From Frigoribacterium sp. JB110 (GTDB lineage Bacteria; Actinomycetota; Actinomycetes; Actinomycetales; Microbacteriaceae), in NCBI RefSeq assembly GCF_900163665.1, contig NZ_FUIA01000020.1, positions 62,001 to 126,000 of the forward strand: a stretch of DNA of 64,000 nucleotides. Direction: 5' to 3'. Positions within the stretch are counted from its first letter, which is position 1; each line of letters starts with the position of its first letter. The position numbers and the translations under genes were made by a program. The notes beneath the pieces are model-generated. The model was not told the origin of the DNA, searched no databases, and saw nothing but the letters and a program-made list of their open reading frames with translations. Shown here piece after piece: positions 10,914 through 19,416 of this stretch.

Positions 10914-11546
10914 TCAGAGCTGCGTTCCCAGGCGACGCGCCTCGGCCTCGGCGTCGGCGAACTCCTGTTCCGCCCTGTCGGCGCCCAGCGCGGGAATGCG
11001 GTCGGCGAGGGTCCTGCTGGCTGCCACAACGTGCACGGTCATGCCGAGATTTGCGCCCAGCACGAGCCGGAGCGGCGGGATGACGTGGTCGTCGTGCTCG
11101 GTCGTCGTGCCGCGGTCGTAGGCCGCGCCCTGCGCGGTGAGCAGCACGACGCCGCGCCCTGCCATGGGCTGCGCCTCGGCGCCGGGGAACGGGGCGGTCA
11201 GCCCCGGCACATGGATGAGGTCGACCCAGTTCTTGAGCGTCGCCGGCATCGAGTAGTTGTACATCGGCGCGCCGATCACCACGGCATCGGCGGCGAGCAG
11301 CTCGTCGACGACCTCCTTCTGCACCGACTCCAGCTCATCCGGCACCGTCGCCCCGTCTCGCAGCTGCTCGGGCCAGTGCCGCGCCGGGGTGCTCAGATGC
11401 GGAAGCGGGTTCCTGTGCAGATCGCGCACCGCAACGGTGTGGTCGCCCCCTCGTGCGGTCCAGGCCTCGACGAAGGCATCGGTGAGCGCGCGCGAACGCG
11501 ATCCGGTCAGGTCGGCGGAGGAGTCGATTCGCAGCAGTGTCGGCAT
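10914..11546 (-). CDS. FMN-dependent NADH-azoreductase-like flavoprotein
   Basis: This 210-residue flavodoxin-fold protein resembles AzoR/AcpD enzymes, which reduce quinones or azo compounds with NAD(P)H. Visible features are the N-terminal phosphate-binding loop RIDSSADLTGSRSRALTDAF, the ADAVVIGAPMYNYSMPATLKNWVDLI stretch whose PMYNYSMPATLKNW core is the family signature, and LLTAQGAAYDRG. The ATG lies six bases after a TAGCGT hexamer without a ribosome site, so the mRNA is probably leaderless. It is divergent from neither neighbour and is likely a single-gene unit. Confidence 0.85.
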   Translation of the reverse strand: MPTLLRIDSSADLTGSRSRALTDAFVEAWTARGGDHTVAVRDLHRNPLPHLSTPARHWPEQLRDGATVPDELESVQKEVVDELLAADAVVIGAPMYNYSMPATLKNWVDLIHVPGLTAPFPGAEAQPMAGRGVVLLTAQGAAYDRGTTTEHDDHVIPPLRLVLGANLGMTVHVVAASRTLADRIPALGADRAEQEFADAEAEARRLGTQL

Positions 11547-11603
11547 GCTCCGACGCTATCGGCTCCGGGAGGCGTCTGCGGGTCACTGTACGGAGCGCCG
11601 ACG

Positions 11604-12692
11604 TCAGGGCGCGGCGAGCGATTGGGCCAGCCGCTGCAGCGCCGGGAGGCCGATCTGCTCATCGATCAGCGGGATCCGCGTGATCGGTGCGCCCAGGTCG
11701 AGCGACGCCAGCTGCTGCTCCTCGCGCTCACGGCGCACGGGGAGCACGTCAGCGGGGGAGAGGCGGTTGGCCACGACGCCGATCAGGCCGACGCCGAGTG
11801 CGTCGAGCTGGGCGGCCACTTCGCGGCTCTCGGCGATCGGCATCGGCTCGGCGACGGTGACCAGCACGAAGCCGGTCCGCTCCGGGTCCGTGATGGCGTC
11901 GCGCATCAGCGCGAACCGCGCCCGGCGCGCCAGCAGCACGCGGCGCAGCTCGGCATCGCGATCGCTGGTGTCCTTGGTGCCGCCGAGCGCGCCGTACGCC
12001 ACCGCGTACCTCTCCGACCTGTCGCGGTTGGCGAGCAGCTTCTCCGTCCATCCGGTCATCCGATCCGGCATCGCCAGCAGGTGCAGGGTGTGACCGGATG
12101 GGGCGGTGTCGAACACGACGAGGTCGTAGCGGTCCAGCCCGGTCTCGAGCGTCTCGGCGACGCGCTCGAGCACGGCGGACTCGTGCGTGCCCGGCGCATC
12201 GCGCGCCGACTCGAGGTGCTCGCGCGCCGCACGGTGCAGCCGCTCCGGCAGCAACCGCTCCATGGTGCCGCGCACAGCGCGCAGGTGCTCGTCGACCGTG
12301 CGGGCAGGGTCGATCTCGATGCCGTCGACCAGACCCGGCCGCGCCCCGGCATCCGTTTCGCTCGCACGTCGACCCTCGGCATCCGGAGCCTCACCGTCGT
12401 TCGCGCTCTGCGCGCCCGCGGCATCGTCCGTCGCCTCCCGGCTCACGGCATCCGGAGCCCGCCCGCTCTCAGCACCTCGCGCATCCGGTCGCCACAGCGC
12501 GGTCACATCGTCGCCGACGGCTCGCTCCCAGAGGTGCCCGAGGTTGTGGGCGGGGTCGGTCGAGACCACGAGCACCCTCGCCCCCGCTCTGGCGCGGGCG
12601 AGCGCGAGGGACGAGGCGATCGACGTCTTGCCGACGCCGCCCTTGCCGCCGACGAACAGAGCACGGCGCGAGGAGCTGTCGCTCAGCAGCAT
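11604..12692 (-). CDS. ArsA/Get3-family deviant Walker ATPase
   Basis: This 362-residue SIMIBI ATPase has the deviant P-loop GGKGGVGKTSIASSLA near the N-terminus, the switch motif STDPAHNLG and VVFDTAPSGHTLHLL, all typical of ArsA/Get3. An Ala/Asp/Gly-rich insertion occupies about residues 65-115. No arsenic genes lie nearby. Instead it overlaps the cory-CC-star gene by 10 bases, which in turn follows cstA by one base, so it belongs to that unit. Its role is therefore unlikely to be arsenite export. Handling of a membrane protein or of the partner is an inference. Confidence 0.85.
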   Translation of the reverse strand: MLLSDSSSRRALFVGGKGGVGKTSIASSLALARARAGARVLVVSTDPAHNLGHLWERAVGDDVTALWRPDARGAESGRAPDAVSREATDDAAGAQSANDGEAPDAEGRRASETDAGARPGLVDGIEIDPARTVDEHLRAVRGTMERLLPERLHRAAREHLESARDAPGTHESAVLERVAETLETGLDRYDLVVFDTAPSGHTLHLLAMPDRMTGWTEKLLANRDRSERYAVAYGALGGTKDTSDRDAELRRVLLARRARFALMRDAITDPERTGFVLVTVAEPMPIAESREVAAQLDALGVGLIGVVANRLSPADVLPVRREREEQQLASLDLGAPITRIPLIDEQIGLPALQRLAQSLAAP

Positions 12693-12967
12693 GAGATGTG
12701 GTCCAGGGGCGATCGTTCCATTCCCGCCCGTTGGTGCCAGTCGTGGAAGTCGTCGTAGACGGCAGGCAGCAGTTCGGCGGTGTAGTAGGCGGCGGGGTCG
12801 GGCACGCCGAGCGATTCGGCGAGCACGACGAGCATGAAGTGGTCGTCCTCGTCGCGCCTGGCGACCGCGAACGTCTTCCGGTACGGGCCAGCGTAGAACT
12901 CCTGCAGGCCGCGCGAGAATGCCCGGAAGCCGCGCACGATCGCGACCCAGCGCGACGAGGACGTCAC
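12683..12967 (-). CDS. cory-CC-star family small protein
   Basis: This 94-residue protein begins with GTG 12967, one base after the cstA stop, and ends in Cys-Cys immediately before the stop, the feature that names the cory-CC-star family of actinobacteria. It is aromatic-rich (VRGFRAFSRGLQEFYAGPYRKTF) with a DEDDHFMLVVLAESLG stretch and no membrane segment. The stop codon overlaps the ATPase start, so synthesis of the three proteins is coupled. Molecular function is unknown. The terminal dicysteine could bind metal or be modified, but this is inference. Confidence 0.85.
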   Translation of the reverse strand: MTSSSRWVAIVRGFRAFSRGLQEFYAGPYRKTFAVARRDEDDHFMLVVLAESLGVPDPAAYYTAELLPAVYDDFHDWHQRAGMERSPLDHISCC

Positions 12968-12968
12968 A

Positions 12969-14702
12969 CTACTTCACCGTTCGCACCGTTGTGGTGACGT
13001 GGTCGACGAGGTCGGCCTCGGCTTCCTCAGGATCGTCGGCCGCGGCGCGGCGCATCGCGGCGATGCCCTCGGCGCCGACCCAGATCGTGGCGATGATGAT
13101 CACGATGTCGAGGATCAGCAGCAGCCAGTTGGTGTCCGTGCCGCCGTTCCAGAAGGTGCCGAGCTGCACGATCGCCGCCCAGAAGGCCGCGACGAAGACG
13201 AACACCAGCGGAATCACCGCGACCAGCACGTTGCGCCGCTTCCGGATGAGCATGATCGAGACGATGATCAGCGTGAGCGAGGCGAGCAGTTGGTTCGTGG
13301 TGCCGAACAGCGGCCAGATCGTGAGGCCGCCTGAGCCGTCGATGCCCTGGCTGAAGACCAGTGCAACGCACACGACCAGCACGACGATGGTGGCGATGAT
13401 GTTGTTCAACTTGAAGCCGACCACTTCGGCGGCCTCCTGGAACACGAAGCGCAGCAGGCGCACCCCGGTATCCATGGTGGTCGCCGCGAAGAGCACCGCC
13501 ATGGTGGCGAGCACGGTCGCCGACAGCGACTGCGGCAGGCCGAGGCCCATCTCGATGATGTTGCCGCCGCCTTCGACGAAGGCGTTCACGCCGCCCTCGT
13601 TGAAGGCGCTGTAGATCTCCTCCCAGCGGCCCACGCTCTGGATGCCTGCTGTTGTGGCGATGATGGCACCGAGCGCCAGCATGCCCTCGCCGACGGCTCC
13701 GAAGTAGCCGACGAACCGGGCATCCGGCTCCTTGTCCAGCTGCTTCGACGTGGTTCCGCTGGCGACCGCGCCGTGGAACCCGCTGATCGCACCGCACGCG
13801 ATCGTGACGAACAGCAGCGGCCAGATGGCCGGCGTGCCGTCGGGGACGGCGTTGTTGATGGCCGGTGCGACGAAGCCGTTGCCGAAGAACAGACCCGCGA
13901 TGATGGTGCCGACGAACAGCACGGCGAGACCGATGAACAGCTGCACGCCGTTGATGTAGTCGCGCGGTTGCAGCAGCAGCCACACCGGCAGCAGCGACGC
14001 GATGCCCGCGTACAGGAACAGGGCGATGATCCAGAACGTGGCGGGGCTCATGCCCATGATCGGGTCCGGCAGCACGACGGGGAACCGGTCGCCGAGCCAG
14101 ATCAGTGCGTACAGCGCCACGACACCGACGACCGTCACGGCGGTGAGGTTCCACTTCAGCTTGTAGACGGCCAGGCCGATCAGCAGCGCGACGGGAATCG
14201 CCCCCCACGACGGGATCACGGCGGACGGGTTGCCGATCAGCAGGTTCTTGATGACGACCGCGAAGGCCGCGATCACCATGAGCAGAAGCAGCCCGATCAC
14301 GACGAGGAAGACGTAGGAGCCGCGCCGGCCGATGTAGCGGGCCGCGAGGGCGCCGATGGACCGGCCCTTGTTGCGCTCCGACGCCCACAGCGCGCCCAGG
14401 TCGTGCATGCCGGCGAAGAACACCGTGCCGATCGTGACCCAGAGGAAGGCAGGCAGCCAGCCCCAGATGACGGCGACGGCCGGCCCGACGATCGGAGCCG
14501 CGCCGGCGACCGAGGTGAAGTGATGCCCCCACAGCACGAACTTGTTGGTGGGGACGTGATCGACGCCGTCCTTCTTCTCGTGCGCCGGTGTGACGAACGC
14601 CGGATCGAGCCGCAGCACGCTCTTGCCGAGGTACCGGGAGTACACGAGATAGCCGAAGGCGAAGATGCCGAGGCCGATGACCAGGAGGAGGACGGAGTCC
14701 AT
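12969..14702 (-). CDS. cstA: CstA-family peptide/pyruvate transporter
   Basis: This 577-residue polytopic membrane protein carries CstA signatures: YSRYLGKSVLRLDPAFVTPAHE, the HHFTSVAGAAPIVGPAVAVIWGWLPAFLWV segment, HDLGALWASERNKGRSIG and SGFHGAVASGTTSKQLDKE. It has about 16 hydrophobic segments. The family imports peptides or pyruvate under carbon starvation. It is shorter than the roughly 700-residue E. coli CstA, as usual for actinobacterial members. ATG 14702 is preferred because AGAAAGG precedes it. An in-frame codon 69 bases upstream is less likely. It heads the cory-CC-star / ATPase unit. Confidence 0.92.
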   Translation of the reverse strand: MDSVLLLVIGLGIFAFGYLVYSRYLGKSVLRLDPAFVTPAHEKKDGVDHVPTNKFVLWGHHFTSVAGAAPIVGPAVAVIWGWLPAFLWVTIGTVFFAGMHDLGALWASERNKGRSIGALAARYIGRRGSYVFLVVIGLLLLMVIAAFAVVIKNLLIGNPSAVIPSWGAIPVALLIGLAVYKLKWNLTAVTVVGVVALYALIWLGDRFPVVLPDPIMGMSPATFWIIALFLYAGIASLLPVWLLLQPRDYINGVQLFIGLAVLFVGTIIAGLFFGNGFVAPAINNAVPDGTPAIWPLLFVTIACGAISGFHGAVASGTTSKQLDKEPDARFVGYFGAVGEGMLALGAIIATTAGIQSVGRWEEIYSAFNEGGVNAFVEGGGNIIEMGLGLPQSLSATVLATMAVLFAATTMDTGVRLLRFVFQEAAEVVGFKLNNIIATIVVLVVCVALVFSQGIDGSGGLTIWPLFGTTNQLLASLTLIIVSIMLIRKRRNVLVAVIPLVFVFVAAFWAAIVQLGTFWNGGTDTNWLLLILDIVIIIATIWVGAEGIAAMRRAAADDPEEAEADLVDHVTTTVRTVK

Positions 14703-14859
14703 GCCTGCACCTTTCTGTCTGCACTGACAGCGGGAAGCGCTGATTGCCGCATGGCTGCGGCACCCAGACAACCTACCCCGATCTTCACATCGGCAACAGC
14801 GGCCCCACCCGGGGTGCCTGATTCGTTATCTCCGGATGGACGGATCTCCTACTCCACGC

Positions 14860-14879
14860 AATGTACCTCCTGGTACATT
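14860..14879 (+). promoter_or_regulatory. TetR-type operator before the 3-dehydroshikimate dehydratase gene
   Basis: AATGTACC-TCCT-GGTACATT is a perfect 8-bp-arm palindrome ending seven bases before the start codon. An imperfect copy sits before the facing TRAP operon (22198-22217). The TetR gene between them is the obvious candidate ligand-responsive repressor. Confidence 0.75.
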
Positions 14880-14885
14880 CGGGTC

Positions 14886-16673
14886 ATGAGCACTTCAGTG
14901 GCGACAGTGTGTCTTTCGGGCGGGCTCGTGGAGAAGCTGCACGCCTGCGCTGCGGCCGGGTTCGACGGAGTCGAGATCATGGACACCGACCTGGTGGTGG
15001 CGCCGGAGTCGCCGGAGGAGATCCGCGCGCTGTGCGACAGGCTCGGGCTGCGCATCGACATGTTCCAGCCGTTCCGCGACCTCGAAGGCGTCGGCGACGA
15101 GGCCTTCGCCGACAATCTCAGGCGCGCGAGCGCGAAATTCGACGTGATGGATCGGCTCGGCACCGACCTGATGCTGCTGTGCAGCAACGCCGGCACGGCG
15201 ACAACGGGCGACGAGGCCACGACCGTTGACCAGCTGAGGGCGATCGCCGATCTGGCGGCCGATCGCGGCATCCGGATCGCCTACGAGGCTCTGGCGTGGG
15301 GCCGATACATCGACGACTACCGCGAAGCGTGGCGCCTGGTACGGCTCGCCGACCGCGACAACCTCGGCGTCTGCCTCGACAGCTTCCATATCCTCAGCCG
15401 CGGCCACGATCCCGCAGCGATCGAGGAGATCCCTGGTGAGAAGATCTTCTTCCTGCAGCTCGCCGACGCGCCTGCTCTCGATATGGATGTGCTGCAGTGG
15501 AGCCGCCACCACCGGCTCTTCCCCGGTGAGGGCGACTTCGATCTCACCGGATTCCTCGGTCACGTGCTTCGCGCCGGATACGCGGGGCCGATGTCGCTCG
15601 AGGTCTTCAACGACACCTTCCGGCAGACCGACGTGGTGCGCACCGCTGCGCACGCGCGCCGTTCGCTGATGTGGCTGGCCGACCTGACGTCCGCCGAGAA
15701 CGGCTGGCAGCGCGACAGGATCACGGCGCCGCAGGTCGCGCGAGGTGTCGACTTCGTCGAGGTCGCAGGCAGTGACCTGCACGCGCTCGACCAGATGCTC
15801 GGCCAGCTCGGCTTCGCGTTCCGCGGGCGCCACCGCTCCAAGCCCGTGCGGCTGTGGACAGCGGGTCGCGCGCGCATCGTGCTCAACGAGCAGGTCACCA
15901 GCGACCGGCCCCGCCTCTCCGGTATCGGCATCACGGTCGACGATGCCGCGCTCGCGTCGCGACGAGCCACCGCTCTCGGCGCCGCCCCCGTGTATCGGCG
16001 CACATACCAGGGCGAGGTCGAGCTGCGCGCCGTGGCCTCGCCCGACGGCACCGAGGTCTACTGGAACGACCGCGATCCCGAGGAGTCGTGGATCGGGGAG
16101 TTCGACGGCGGTCCGGCCGTCCGGGGATTCGCCGGCGACATCGACCACATCAACGTGGCGTACCCGTGGCAGGAGTTCGACGAGGCCGTGCTGTTCATGT
16201 CGAGCGTCGTCGGCCTGGTGGCGGAGTCGGCCTCCGACGTGCCAGGGCCGCGAGGTCTCGTGCGCAGCCAGGTGATGACGAGCCCGGACGGCGTGATCCG
16301 GCTGCCGATGAACCTCGCCCCGCCGACCGCGCCCGTTCCGGATCGGCATGCAGCCATCCGGGTGGATGACGCTGTGGCCGTCGCCCGGGCGGCCCACGAG
16401 CGGGGCCTGCAGTTCCTTCCCGTTCCCGCGAACTACTACGACGACCTCGCCGCGCGCTTCGCCCTCGACGACGAGCTTCTCAGCACCCTGCGGGAACTCG
16501 ATCTGCTCTACGACCACGACGCGGACGGCGCGTTCGTGCACTTCTACACCCCGACGATCGGCGGCGTCTTCCTCGAGATCGTCGAACGCCGCGGCGACTA
16601 CGACGGCTACGGCGCCCCGAACGCCCCCGTACGCCTCAGCGCCCAGCGCCAGGTCGCAGCGCCCCGCCCGTAG
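14886..16673 (+). CDS. qsuB: 3-dehydroshikimate dehydratase, QsuB-like isomerase/HPPD fusion
   Basis: This 595-residue protein joins an N-terminal sugar-phosphate isomerase/epimerase TIM barrel (about residues 1-265, with AYEALAWGRYI, VCLDSFHI and SLEVFND metal-site stretches) to a C-terminal 4-hydroxyphenylpyruvate-dioxygenase-like half (about 285-590, with DHINVAYPWQEFDEAVLFM and the terminal IGGVFLEIVERRG). This architecture is that of QsuB, which converts 3-dehydroshikimate to protocatechuate in quinate/shikimate catabolism. ATG 14886 sits seven bases after a palindromic operator, so repressor binding would block it. Context with a TRAP transporter and shikimate dehydrogenase supports the role. 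The final product step is inferred. Confidence 0.85.
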   Translation: MSTSVATVCLSGGLVEKLHACAAAGFDGVEIMDTDLVVAPESPEEIRALCDRLGLRIDMFQPFRDLEGVGDEAFADNLRRASAKFDVMDRLGTDLMLLCSNAGTATTGDEATTVDQLRAIADLAADRGIRIAYEALAWGRYIDDYREAWRLVRLADRDNLGVCLDSFHILSRGHDPAAIEEIPGEKIFFLQLADAPALDMDVLQWSRHHRLFPGEGDFDLTGFLGHVLRAGYAGPMSLEVFNDTFRQTDVVRTAAHARRSLMWLADLTSAENGWQRDRITAPQVARGVDFVEVAGSDLHALDQMLGQLGFAFRGRHRSKPVRLWTAGRARIVLNEQVTSDRPRLSGIGITVDDAALASRRATALGAAPVYRRTYQGEVELRAVASPDGTEVYWNDRDPEESWIGEFDGGPAVRGFAGDIDHINVAYPWQEFDEAVLFMSSVVGLVAESASDVPGPRGLVRSQVMTSPDGVIRLPMNLAPPTAPVPDRHAAIRVDDAVAVARAAHERGLQFLPVPANYYDDLAARFALDDELLSTLRELDLLYDHDADGAFVHFYTPTIGGVFLEIVERRGDYDGYGAPNAPVRLSAQRQVAAPRP

Positions 16674-16675
16674 TT

Positions 16676-16733
16676 CTTCATTTCTGGCACATCTCCGGGT
16701 GGGCACACCACCGGAGATGTGCCAGAAATGAAG
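16676..16733. repeat. 58-bp palindromic intergenic repeat, copy 1
   Basis: Two 23-bp arms (16676-16698 and 16711-16733) are perfectly complementary around a 12-base loop. The copy lies three bases after the qsuB stop and 15 before the convergent tetR stop. Two more near-identical copies occur at 24096 and 27081. Confidence 0.9.
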
Positions 16734-16748
16734 AGTTGGGCCGCGCTC

Positions 16749-17390
16749 TCAGCGGATGGCGACCCAGTTCTCCACGATGTCGGGAAGCATCGCGCGGGAG
16801 TGGGTGAGCGCGTCGGGGGAGAGCAGGTCGCGGTGGAACAGGTGGCCGAACGTGTGCTGATTCGCGACTTGGAATACGCAGTATGCGCTGATCAGCATAT
16901 GCACGTCGACGGCGTCGAAGCCGTCCCGGATCTCGCCCATCTCGCGGCCGCGGGTGAGGATCACGTCGAGCGCATCGACGGCGGGCTGGCCGAGCTCCCG
17001 CAGCGACTCGATCTGCTTGAGGAACTGCGCCCCGTGGATGTTCTCGATCATCACCAGCCGAATGAACTCCGCGTGCTCGACGTGGTGGTCGAAGGTTGCG
17101 ACCGCGATTTCGCGCAGCGCGGCCAGCGGGTCGAGACCCGCCACGTCGATGCGCGCCTCCTCCTGCCGGATGCCGCGGTACGCCCGCTCGAGAACCGCGC
17201 TGTAGAGCTGGTCCTTGCCCCCGAAGTAGTAGTAGATCATCCGCTTCGTGGTGCGGGTGCGCGCCGCGATCTCATCGACGCGCGCACCGGAGTAGCCGTG
17301 CTCGGCGAACACCTCTCCCGCAACGTTGAGAAGCTCCCGACGCGTACGCTCCGCGTCGCGCAATCGAGCCTTGGGGGCACTGCTGCTCAT
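16749..17390 (-). CDS. TetR-family transcriptional regulator
   Basis: This 213-residue repressor has an N-terminal HTH (ERTRRELLNVAGEVFAEHGYSGARVDEIAARTRTTKRMIYYYF) and a C-terminal ligand domain of about 150 residues beginning KDQLYSAVLERAYRGIR. It is the last gene of the dctQ-dctM-aroE-dctP-hydrolase-tetR transcript, 13 bases after the hydrolase, with AGGGAG before the ATG. The two AATGTACC-type palindromes flanking the whole locus are its likely operators, which would give autoregulation and coordinated induction of both arms. The ligand is probably a pathway intermediate. Confidence 0.88.
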   Translation of the reverse strand: MSSSAPKARLRDAERTRRELLNVAGEVFAEHGYSGARVDEIAARTRTTKRMIYYYFGGKDQLYSAVLERAYRGIRQEEARIDVAGLDPLAALREIAVATFDHHVEHAEFIRLVMIENIHGAQFLKQIESLRELGQPAVDALDVILTRGREMGEIRDGFDAVDVHMLISAYCVFQVANQHTFGHLFHRDLLSPDALTHSRAMLPDIVENWVAIR

Positions 17391-17403
17391 CTGTCTCCCT
17401 CGC

Positions 17404-18387
17404 TCAGGCGCCTGCGAGTACGCGCCGCGGCGTCTCCACCATCATGGTACGGATGGTCTCCTCGTCGACGCCCTCGCGTCGCAGACGGGGCAGCACGTCG
17501 TCGTGAATGTGATGCATATGCCACGACGGCGTGTGCCTGCGCCGCCACGACGGCGGAGTGACCCTGCTGAACGCCGCGGCGTCGTGCGACAGCACGATCT
17601 GTGATGCGAGCCCCCGCTCCAGAAGCGTCAGCAGAGTCCGGATGCGCTGCTCATCCGGCGCCGTATGCTCCATTCCGAATCGGTCGAAGCCGAGCCACGA
17701 GCCCTCGGACGCGAGCTCGGTCAAGTACGCGATGTCGTCTGAGTCTCCGGCATGGCCGATGACCACGCGCTCGAGCGGGACACCGAGTGCACGCAGCACC
17801 TTCTGCTGCTCCAGCCCGCCCCGGCTCGGTGCGTGCGAATGGGTGAACACCGGTGCCGAGGTCTCCGCCTGAGCCACAGCCGCCGCCTCGAACACGCGCC
17901 TGACATCCGGGGTGAGGCCCTCGACATCCGAGACCACCTTGATCGCCCCGGCGCGCACCTTCGTTCCCCGAATGCCGACGGTCAGGTCGTCGACGAGCAT
18001 CCGGATGAGCGGATCGGGCCCGTCGATGAGGCGCCCCGGTCCGTTGAGCCGGAAGTAGGCCGGCAGCGCGTTATGCGTGTACCACCCTGTGGCCGCCACG
18101 ATCCGCACCGGCGAGGCCTCGGCAACGCGCCGCACCAGAGCGACATCGCGACCGAGGCCAGGCACAGTGAGGTCGACGACCGTGCGCACCCCGCGCCGGA
18201 ACAGCCCGTCCAGCAGCGCGACGGCGTCGGCCACCGCGCGCTGCTCGTCCCATTCCGGGCTGGGCAGCGCGGCATCGACCTCTGGCTGCTGCACGAAGAT
18301 GTGCTCGTGCAGCAGCGTCTCACCGAGGTCGGCGCCGGCGACGTCGCCCGTGCAGGTCGGTGCCGAACCGGGTGCGCCGACGGTCAT
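17404..18387 (-). CDS. Phosphotriesterase-family hydrolase (amidohydrolase superfamily)
   Basis: This 327-residue TIM-barrel hydrolase shows the binuclear-metal ligands of the phosphotriesterase family: HEH in LLHEHIFVQQ, a candidate carbamylated Lys in AGAIKVVSDVEG, THSHAPSRGG, VIGHAGDSDDIAYL and LSHDAAAF. Members include lactonases and esterases besides true phosphotriesterases. It lies four bases after dctP and 13 before tetR. In this catabolic operon it may hydrolyse an ester or lactone of the imported compound, for example a quinate ester or quinide. That substrate is inference. GGAG precedes the ATG. Confidence 0.85.
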   Translation of the reverse strand: MTVGAPGSAPTCTGDVAGADLGETLLHEHIFVQQPEVDAALPSPEWDEQRAVADAVALLDGLFRRGVRTVVDLTVPGLGRDVALVRRVAEASPVRIVAATGWYTHNALPAYFRLNGPGRLIDGPDPLIRMLVDDLTVGIRGTKVRAGAIKVVSDVEGLTPDVRRVFEAAAVAQAETSAPVFTHSHAPSRGGLEQQKVLRALGVPLERVVIGHAGDSDDIAYLTELASEGSWLGFDRFGMEHTAPDEQRIRTLLTLLERGLASQIVLSHDAAAFSRVTPPSWRRRHTPSWHMHHIHDDVLPRLRREGVDEETIRTMMVETPRRVLAGA

Positions 18388-18391
18388 CCGG

Positions 18392-19405
18392 TCACTCCGC
18401 CGAGTCGCGAATGGACTCGAAGACGCTCAGCAGGTCGCCGTCGAGCTCGGCCTCGAACCACGCCACGGCCTGCTCCTGGAAGGCCGCGACGTCGACATCC
18501 TCGTTGACCTCCCATTCGCCCGAGTCCTTCCATTCCTCGATCTTCTCCGTCTCGTCGTCGGCGACGCACTGCGTCACCTCGTCGACCGCATTCTCGACGC
18601 CCTCCTGCAGCGCCGCCTGCTGATCCTCGTCCAACTCGTTCCACACGCCGCCGATGATGACGAGATTGGTGTTGAGCTGGTGGCTCGACAGGTTCAGGTA
18701 GTCCTGCACCTCCTGCAGATTGAGCGCGTCGATGTTGGTGATCGGGTTCTCCTGCCCGTCGGCGGTGCCCTGCTGCAGCGCGAGGTACACCTCCTCGTAG
18801 GCGATCTCCGTCGCCTGGGCGCCCAAGGCCTGAGCGTTGAGCAGGAACTGCGGGGAACCGGGGAACCGGATGCGCAGCCCCGCCAGATCGCTCGGCTCGT
18901 TGATCGGCGCGTTCGACGTGAAGTGCCGGGCACCGGCCGACCATGCGCCGAGAGTGTTGATGCCGCTCGCGTCGGCGAAGTCGGAGACGAGCTGCTGGCC
19001 GCCGTCACCCGCCATGAACGCGGCGAGGTGCTCGGGTCCGTCGAACGCGTATGCCGCGTCGAGCACCGAGATCGGCTCGTACACGGCACCGAGCGCAGAT
19101 GCCCCCTGGATGTCCATGTCGATGTCGCCGGATGCCACGGCCGAGATGCGGTCGGCGTCTCCGCCCAGCTGGCTCGACGGGAAGATCTCGATGTTCAGCC
19201 CGACATCGGCCGACTCGACGGTCTCCTTGATCACCTCTGCGCCGCAGGCGTGCTGGGGCTGATCGGTGTTGTAGCTGGTCGCCAGGTCGAGCGTGAGGGC
19301 GCCGTCCTCCGCCTCGCCGCCGCCGTCCGACCCGCAGCCGGCAAGGGCCACGGCGGATGCGCCGACCAGAGCGACCCACGCTGCTCGCTTGGTGCGTACG
19401 TTCAT
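18392..19405 (-). CDS. dctP: TRAP transporter substrate-binding lipoprotein DctP
   Basis: This 337-residue exported protein starts at ATG 19405 (GAGGAAG upstream) with a signal peptide and lipobox ALAGC, so the mature protein is lipid-anchored outside the membrane. The DctP fold is recognisable in SSQLGGDADRISAVASGDIDMDIQG, DLAGLRIRFPGSPQFL and the YLALQQGTADGQENPITNI signature. It delivers substrate to DctQM. The three TRAP genes are interrupted by the dehydrogenase gene, an unusual order that ties uptake to metabolism. The ligand is probably quinate, shikimate or a relative. Confidence 0.9.
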   Translation of the reverse strand: MNVRTKRAAWVALVGASAVALAGCGSDGGGEAEDGALTLDLATSYNTDQPQHACGAEVIKETVESADVGLNIEIFPSSQLGGDADRISAVASGDIDMDIQGASALGAVYEPISVLDAAYAFDGPEHLAAFMAGDGGQQLVSDFADASGINTLGAWSAGARHFTSNAPINEPSDLAGLRIRFPGSPQFLLNAQALGAQATEIAYEEVYLALQQGTADGQENPITNIDALNLQEVQDYLNLSSHQLNTNLVIIGGVWNELDEDQQAALQEGVENAVDEVTQCVADDETEKIEEWKDSGEWEVNEDVDVAAFQEQAVAWFEAELDGDLLSVFESIRDSAE

Positions 19406-19416
19406 TGTTCTTCCTC

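Noticed and set aside
13773-14885. Long plus-strand frame continuous with the QsuB-like gene
   Set aside because: It is antisense to cstA and rich in Asp, His and Arg as expected of a shadow frame; the real start is ATG 14886 beside the operator.
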